Source: Bacteroidales bacterium (GTDB taxonomy: Bacteria > Bacteroidota > Bacteroidia > Bacteroidales > UBA932). From it: a stretch of DNA of 9,082 bases. The notes below the pieces were generated by a model. That model was not told the origin of the DNA, did no database searches, and saw only the letters and a list, made by a program, of their open reading frames with translations. The translations under genes and the position numbers were made by a program. Numbering within the stretch: position 1 is the first letter of the stretch; every line of letters begins with the position of its first letter. The stretch is taken from positions 1 through 9,082 of the forward strand of contig JAFYMJ010000266.1 of the NCBI GenBank assembly GCA_017556665.1, in the 5' to 3' direction. This document shows, one piece after another, positions 5,861 to 9,082 of this stretch.

Positions 5861-6660
5861 AAAGTTTTATGACAATTATTGTTGCAGCACTTTCACTGCT
5901 TGTATCTGTGAATCTGCTTGCACAAAACACTAACAATTCTGATCAGAAATCTATTGACCAATTAGAAGAACAACCCTCTTTTAAAGGCGGTTCAGTAGAC
6001 AAATTTGTCCTTTGGGTGTTCTCTCACCTGAGATATCCAGAAGAGGCCTATAAAAACAATATTACCGGTAAAGTTTTTCTTGAGTTTATAATTCACAAGG
6101 ACGGTAAGGTTAGAGATGTAAAAGTTCTAAGGAGTTCAGGTAATGAGCTTCTCGACAAAGAAGCCATTAGAGTTGTTTCTCTTTCTCCAGAATGGAAGCC
6201 TGGCAAAGCCAATGGCAACGCAATAAATGTAAGATACGCATTACCAGTAGCTTTTGATCTTAAAGGGGAGCCTAAAAAGCCTGCTGGCGGAATCACTCTT
6301 GCAGCCTCTGATGATTCTGCAAACAATGATACTGAGGTTGTTCCTGTTTCAAGTGCAGATGAGAAACCTAAATTCCAAGGGGGCGGAAATAATGAGTTTA
6401 CAAAATGGATGTTCAATGAGTTGAGATATCCAGAAGAGGCAAGGCTAAAGAAAATTATGGGAAGAACAATTCTGGAGTTTGTTATCTCAAAGACAGGTAG
6501 AGTTAAAGATGTAAAGGTTCTTAAGAGCTCTGGAAGTGAACTGTTGGATAGCGAGGCTCTAAGAGTGATATCACTTTCACCAGACTGGGAGCCAGCCAAA
6601 ATGAAAGGCAAACCAGTAGCTGTAACATACACTTTCCCAGTAATATTCATGTTAAGGTAG
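5857..6660 (+). CDS. Secreted protein with two TonB C-terminal domains
   Basis: 267 residues. A signal peptide or N-terminal anchor (MKSFMTIIVAALSLLVSVNLLAQ) has no lipobox cysteine. Two TonB_C domains follow at about 39-135 and 170-266, joined by a polar linker (136-169). Each has P-x-F-x-GG, LRYPEEA, G-x-(5)-EF, DVKVL, SSG-x-ELLD-x-EA and LSP-x-W. I count about 53 identities in 97 aligned residues. The pair also shares the identical 19-mer TGAGATATCCAGAAGAGGC (6029 and 6422), so the duplication may be fairly recent. TonB normally energises outer-membrane transporters through its C-terminal domain, but this protein has no clear proline-rich span or ExbB-contacting helix, so energy transduction is doubtful. 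The ATGA overlap with the HTH gene suggests a functional pair. Binding to TonB-box-like partners is inference. Confidence 0.85.
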   Translation: MKSFMTIIVAALSLLVSVNLLAQNTNNSDQKSIDQLEEQPSFKGGSVDKFVLWVFSHLRYPEEAYKNNITGKVFLEFIIHKDGKVRDVKVLRSSGNELLDKEAIRVVSLSPEWKPGKANGNAINVRYALPVAFDLKGEPKKPAGGITLAASDDSANNDTEVVPVSSADEKPKFQGGGNNEFTKWMFNELRYPEEARLKKIMGRTILEFVISKTGRVKDVKVLKSSGSELLDSEALRVISLSPDWEPAKMKGKPVAVTYTFPVIFMLR

Positions 6661-6664
6661 GTAG

Positions 6665-6699
6665 AAGGAGGTGACCGCAAGGCCACCTCCTTTGCTTTG
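6665..6699 (+). terminator. First terminator after the TonB_C gene
   Basis: A nine-pair stem AAGGAGGTG/CACCTCCTT (6665-6673 and 6684-6692) is topped by CC-GCAA-GG. The T-run is interrupted (TTTGCTTTG). It begins four bases after the stop codon. Confidence 0.7.
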
Positions 6700-6711
6700 T
6701 ATGAGTCAGAT

Positions 6712-6745
6712 AGCGGCCACTCCTTGCGGTGGTCGCTTTTGTTTT
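6712..6745 (+). terminator. Second terminator after the TonB_C gene
   Basis: AGCGGCCAC/GTGGTCGCT (6712-6720 and 6729-6737, one G-T pair) has the eight-base loop TCCTTGCG and is followed by a T-rich tail (TTTGTTTT). Part of it is complementary to the first hairpin's loop region. Confidence 0.7.
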
Positions 6746-6760
6746 GCGGAAAACCCAGAG

Positions 6761-6803
6761 CTCGCCCGGAGTGAAAATCGTTCTGACTCCGGCAAACCCT
6801 GAC
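6761..6803. repeat. Partial repeat start with a hairpin
   Basis: The first 23 bases (6761-6783) match the start of the 161-bp element and then diverge. CCGGAGT (6766-6772) and ACTCCGG (6786-6792) form a perfect seven-pair stem. It lies 43 bases ahead of the full copy at 6804, making a short tandem duplication of the element's start. Confidence 0.7.
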
Positions 6804-6964
6804 CTCTCCCGGAATGAAAATCGTTCGCGCACCAAAACATTAATCTGCGGCCTACAGAGTATCTTTACTGCGCCATCCCCCTGGTGGCAATACACGTTCG
6901 CGCACCAAAGCCCAAGCACACACACCCAGAACCAACACCAGCCGCGCCATCGATTTTGGCAAGA
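6804..6964. repeat. 161-bp dispersed repeat, copy 2
   Basis: Same length and orientation as 2970-3130, with 13 mismatches (about 92% identity). It keeps both 15-bp direct repeats (6822-6836 and 6895-6909), again 73 bases apart, and the 19-bp motif at 6939-6957. It lies between the TonB_C gene (+) and the serine dehydratase (-), so again between convergent ends. Confidence 0.85.
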
Positions 6965-6983
6965 AAGAAAACGCCTGAGAGGG

Positions 6984-7010
6984 CAGCCGCACCGTCAATT
7001 TGGCGAGATA
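6984..7010. repeat. Degenerate copy of the 19-bp motif and its tail
   Basis: CAGCCGCACCGTCAATTTGG followed by CGAGATA resembles CAGCCGCGCCATCGATTTT plus GGCGAGA with several changes. GCGAGATA occurs again at 7013-7020. The rest of 6965-7025 holds nothing else I can name, and no clear terminator for the dehydratase. Confidence 0.55.
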
Positions 7011-7025
7011 TTGCGAGATAGATCT

Positions 7026-8228
7026 CTATCCTTTTCCTCCCATAAGGTAGGCCAGGCCGCCTTCTGCTGTCTCTTTGTAAAGGCTTGGGAGGTCGCGGCC
7101 AGTAAGTTTCATTGCCTCAATAACCCTGTCAAACGATACTCTATGGACACCATCTGTTAGGATTGCATATACATTTGAATCAATTGCCCTTGTTGCCGCA
7201 TAAGCATTTCTCTCTATGCACGGAATCTGCACCATACCACAAACAGGGTCGCAGGTAAGTCCCAAGAAATGCTCCATTCCCATAGAGGCAGCATACTCAA
7301 TCTGCTGCACAGTTCCACCAAAAAGTTGTGTTGAAGCTCCTGCAGCCATACAGCAAGCAGATCCTATTTCTCCCTGACAACCCACCTCTGCACCAGAAAT
7401 TGAGGCATTTGTCTTAATAAGGTTCCCAATAAGTCCTGCTGTAGCAAGTGCCCTAAGAATCTTTGTATCGGAGAAATGATACGCTTTCTGGCTCAAATAG
7501 AATACCGCAGGAAGCACACCACTGGAGCCGCAAGTTGGAGCTGTAACAATAGTACCACCACTGGCATTCTCCTCGGCCACAGCCAATGCATAGGCAAATG
7601 TCATAGCCCTACGCTGCATTGACCCCTGCAATCCATTACCCTTAATAAAGAAAGACGATGCCCTTCTTTGCAATTTTAGACCACCCGGAAGCACACCCTC
7701 TGTATCCAAACCCCTCTCTACCGCCTCTTTCATAACTTTCCACACCTCATTAAGGTAGTCATACAAATCACTATCCTCATGCATCTGAACATACTCCCAG
7801 AATGTAATGCCGTTATCCTTACACCAATTGAGGATTGTAGACATTTTGCTGTGATGATATATTTGCTTTTTATCCAATCTCTTGCCCGAATCGCTTATAT
7901 CACCGCCACCTATACTAAACGTTGTCCACCTGTCAAGCAAATTATGCTCGCTGTCAAACGCCTCAAACAACATTCCATTAGGATGTTGAGGCAACACAAT
8001 GTTTGCCCTCCAGTGAATTGTACACCTCTCTTTTCCCAATACATCAAGGATAGCCACATCTGTCATATGCCCCTTGCCTGTAGCCGCAAGACTTCCATAC
8101 AACGTAACCTCAAAGGTTGCTGCATTATTGTTTTTAGCTTTAAATTTCTCCGCCGCAGACCTTGGCCCCATTGTATGGCTGCTCGATGGTCCTTTACCTA
8201 TTTTATATATCTCCTTTATACTCTCCAT
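7026..8228 (-). CDS. sdaA: L-serine dehydratase, iron-sulfur type, single chain
   Basis: 400 residues from ATG 8228; an ATG two codons upstream (8234) is possible, but homologues start like MESIKEIYKIG. It converts L-serine to pyruvate and ammonia in the cytoplasm with a 4Fe-4S cluster instead of pyridoxal phosphate. The N-terminal beta domain opens with GPSSSHTMGP (13-22). The alpha domain has TAPTCGSSGVLP (C233), GAEVGCQGEIGSACC, TCDPVCG and PCIERNA. C284, C326 and C337 are spaced 42 and 11 apart, the same spacing as the cluster ligands C343, C385 and C396 of the Legionella enzyme, so they are the likely ligands. The C-terminus (TGRDLPSLYKETAEGGLAYL, then MGGKG) has no cysteine, unlike enzymes whose tail cysteine plugs the active site. 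The gene stands alone, probably with its own promoter. Confidence 0.95.
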   Translation of the reverse strand: MESIKEIYKIGKGPSSSHTMGPRSAAEKFKAKNNNAATFEVTLYGSLAATGKGHMTDVAILDVLGKERCTIHWRANIVLPQHPNGMLFEAFDSEHNLLDRWTTFSIGGGDISDSGKRLDKKQIYHHSKMSTILNWCKDNGITFWEYVQMHEDSDLYDYLNEVWKVMKEAVERGLDTEGVLPGGLKLQRRASSFFIKGNGLQGSMQRRAMTFAYALAVAEENASGGTIVTAPTCGSSGVLPAVFYLSQKAYHFSDTKILRALATAGLIGNLIKTNASISGAEVGCQGEIGSACCMAAGASTQLFGGTVQQIEYAASMGMEHFLGLTCDPVCGMVQIPCIERNAYAATRAIDSNVYAILTDGVHRVSFDRVIEAMKLTGRDLPSLYKETAEGGLAYLMGGKG

Positions 8229-8245
8229 AACCATTAATTTGCCGC

Positions 8246-8253
8246 CAAATATA
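8246..8253 (-). promoter_or_regulatory. -7 element of sdaA
   Basis: TATATTTG on the minus strand fits TAnnTTTG. It lies five bases from the terminator hairpin of the upstream gene, so the -33 region would fall inside that hairpin, and no TTTG is present there. The predicted leader is only about 10 bases. Confidence 0.5.
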
Positions 8254-8257
8254 CAAC

Positions 8258-8286
8258 AAAAAACTCGGGTGCAGCCCGAGTTTTTT
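8258..8286 (-). terminator. Terminator between the surface-protein gene and sdaA
   Basis: AAAAAACTCGGG and CCCGAGTTTTTT form a perfect 12-pair inverted repeat around the loop TGCAG. The symmetric A and T arms allow function on both strands. It lies 25 bases after the stop of the upstream minus-strand gene. Confidence 0.9.
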
Positions 8287-8311
8287 AATATCTGTTAATT
8301 ATACATAATCT

Positions 8312-9082
8312 CTAATCTACCCTTATATCTTTTACACAACGTGTTCCAATATAACCACCCTCATCTGTAATTGAAATATTACCGGTTGATACCAGACGAA
8401 AACCATAATTGTTATTTTTTACAGGGTTTCCAAGTTTACCAAAAGAATAATATGTTCTGGAAAGAATATTTTTCATGGTTCCTGTCCCAGACAGATAGTA
8501 CCTCATAATTGCCAATTCAATCTGATTAGGGGCACGGTATCCATCCGGACAATATGGATTTGGATCAGCAAGTTTGTTATCTATAGCATTATCAATATCG
8601 TTATTGAAACTTAGCCAAGTCTGGCCTGTAACGTGACCTGTATTTTCTTTGTATACGGCAAATTTCTTATATAGTCTGTTTTCCGTAGCTCTTTCATGAG
8701 AAGAAATCAGTTCACCAGAAGAATAATATCGGAGAGCCTCATTATTAAGGTGTGTTGCAGTAAAAATGTATCCGCCGTCTGTATCGTTTTCATATGAAAT
8801 ATAATCTTCAGGTTGCTCATTTAAAGAATAGGACTCATCATTCACACCACCAACATATCCAAGATTTCTCACACACCTGATACTGTTGGCAGCAGCATAC
8901 TCAGTTGCATCAGGTTTAAGAGGACCCGTTGAAATACCTTCCTCTGCCCACACAAGTTCAGGAGCATTACTGTTTCCACCCATCGCTGTACTGGAAATCA
9001 CATGCTGCCACCAAACATTTGCATCACTGCTCTGCTGGTCTTTAACAGATTTGTTATAAAGTTTAGTTTCATCATTAAGCAA
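8312..9082 (-). CDS. Surface protein C-terminus, DUF4906/fimbria-associated-like (5' end outside window)
   Basis: 256 residues are visible and the frame runs off the window edge. The C-terminal part has CPDGYRAPNQIELAIMRYYL (178-197), SRTYYSFG, NNYGFRLVS and TRCVKDIRV, the pattern (CP-x-GYR-x-PN-x-x-E, then RCVKD) of lectin-like C-terminal domains in Bacteroidales DUF4906 and FISUMP-type surface proteins. A second motif, NSIRCVRNLG, at 66-75 suggests that another such domain ends there and that the protein is modular. These proteins are usually lipoproteins exposed on the outer membrane or linked to fimbriae; the signal sequence is not visible here. Family assignment is by motif only and could change with the full sequence. 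Confidence 0.55.
   Translation of the reverse strand: MLNDETKLYNKSVKDQQSSDANVWWQHVISSTAMGGNSNAPELVWAEEGISTGPLKPDATEYAAANSIRCVRNLGYVGGVNDESYSLNEQPEDYISYENDTDGGYIFTATHLNNEALRYYSSGELISSHERATENRLYKKFAVYKENTGHVTGQTWLSFNNDIDNAIDNKLADPNPYCPDGYRAPNQIELAIMRYYLSGTGTMKNILSRTYYSFGKLGNPVKNNNYGFRLVSTGNISITDEGGYIGTRCVKDIRVD

Noticed and set aside
6093..6686. 197-codon minus-strand frame
   Set aside because: It is the antisense shadow of the duplicated TonB_C domains, which explains its internal repeat.
6665..6692. Hairpin arms resembling Shine-Dalgarno and anti-Shine-Dalgarno sequence
   Set aside because: AAGGAGGTG/CACCTCCTT fits a terminator after the stop codon and no start codon follows; the match is probably coincidental.
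6729..7160. 143-codon plus-strand frame
   Set aside because: It runs through the repeat copy and into the antisense of sdaA; no domain or start signal.

Overview
This window looks like a chromosomal segment of a Bacteroidales-type bacterium (phylum Bacteroidota). The evidence is the NfeD/FloA pair, a 400-residue single-chain iron-sulfur L-serine dehydratase, a membrane-anchored LuxR-type HTH protein, tandem TonB C-terminal domains, a surface protein of the DUF4906/fimbria-associated kind, and several promoters of the Bacteroidota form TTTG-N19-TAnnTTTG. Coding DNA is about 40% G+C in the line I counted. I cannot name the family or genus.

Layout. Positions 3-2480 (+) hold an operon of a SPOR-repeat protein (5' end outside the window), a short NfeD protein and flotillin-like FloA, with gaps of 1 and 11 bases. 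Positions 2500-2796 hold a tRNA-Ser(GCT) unit with its own promoter and two terminators. Positions 2797-3485 hold no gene but a dense mosaic of G+C-rich repeats. Positions 3537-5048 (-) encode a periplasmic cell-wall amidase. A divergent promoter region follows, then 5246-6660 (+) with a membrane-tethered HTH regulator overlapping by ATGA a secreted protein with two TonB C-terminal domains, closed by twin terminators. A second, smaller block of the same repeats lies at 6761-7010. Positions 7026-8228 (-) encode L-serine dehydratase, and 8312-9082 (-) the C-terminal part of a surface protein that continues beyond the window.

How the parts relate. NfeD and FloA are a known membrane-organising pair. 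The amidase and the HTH/TonB_C operon diverge from one 197-base control region and may both serve the envelope; any regulatory link between them is inference.

The most unusual feature is the repeat family. It consists of 38-bp tandem hairpins with conserved stems and changing loops, linked by GCGAAGC, and joined to a composite element of about 240 bp. A 161-bp part of that element recurs 3.8 kb away at about 92% identity in the same orientation. Both blocks sit between convergent gene ends, just beyond terminators. This resembles REP/BIME-type 3'-end elements, but I recognise no named family.
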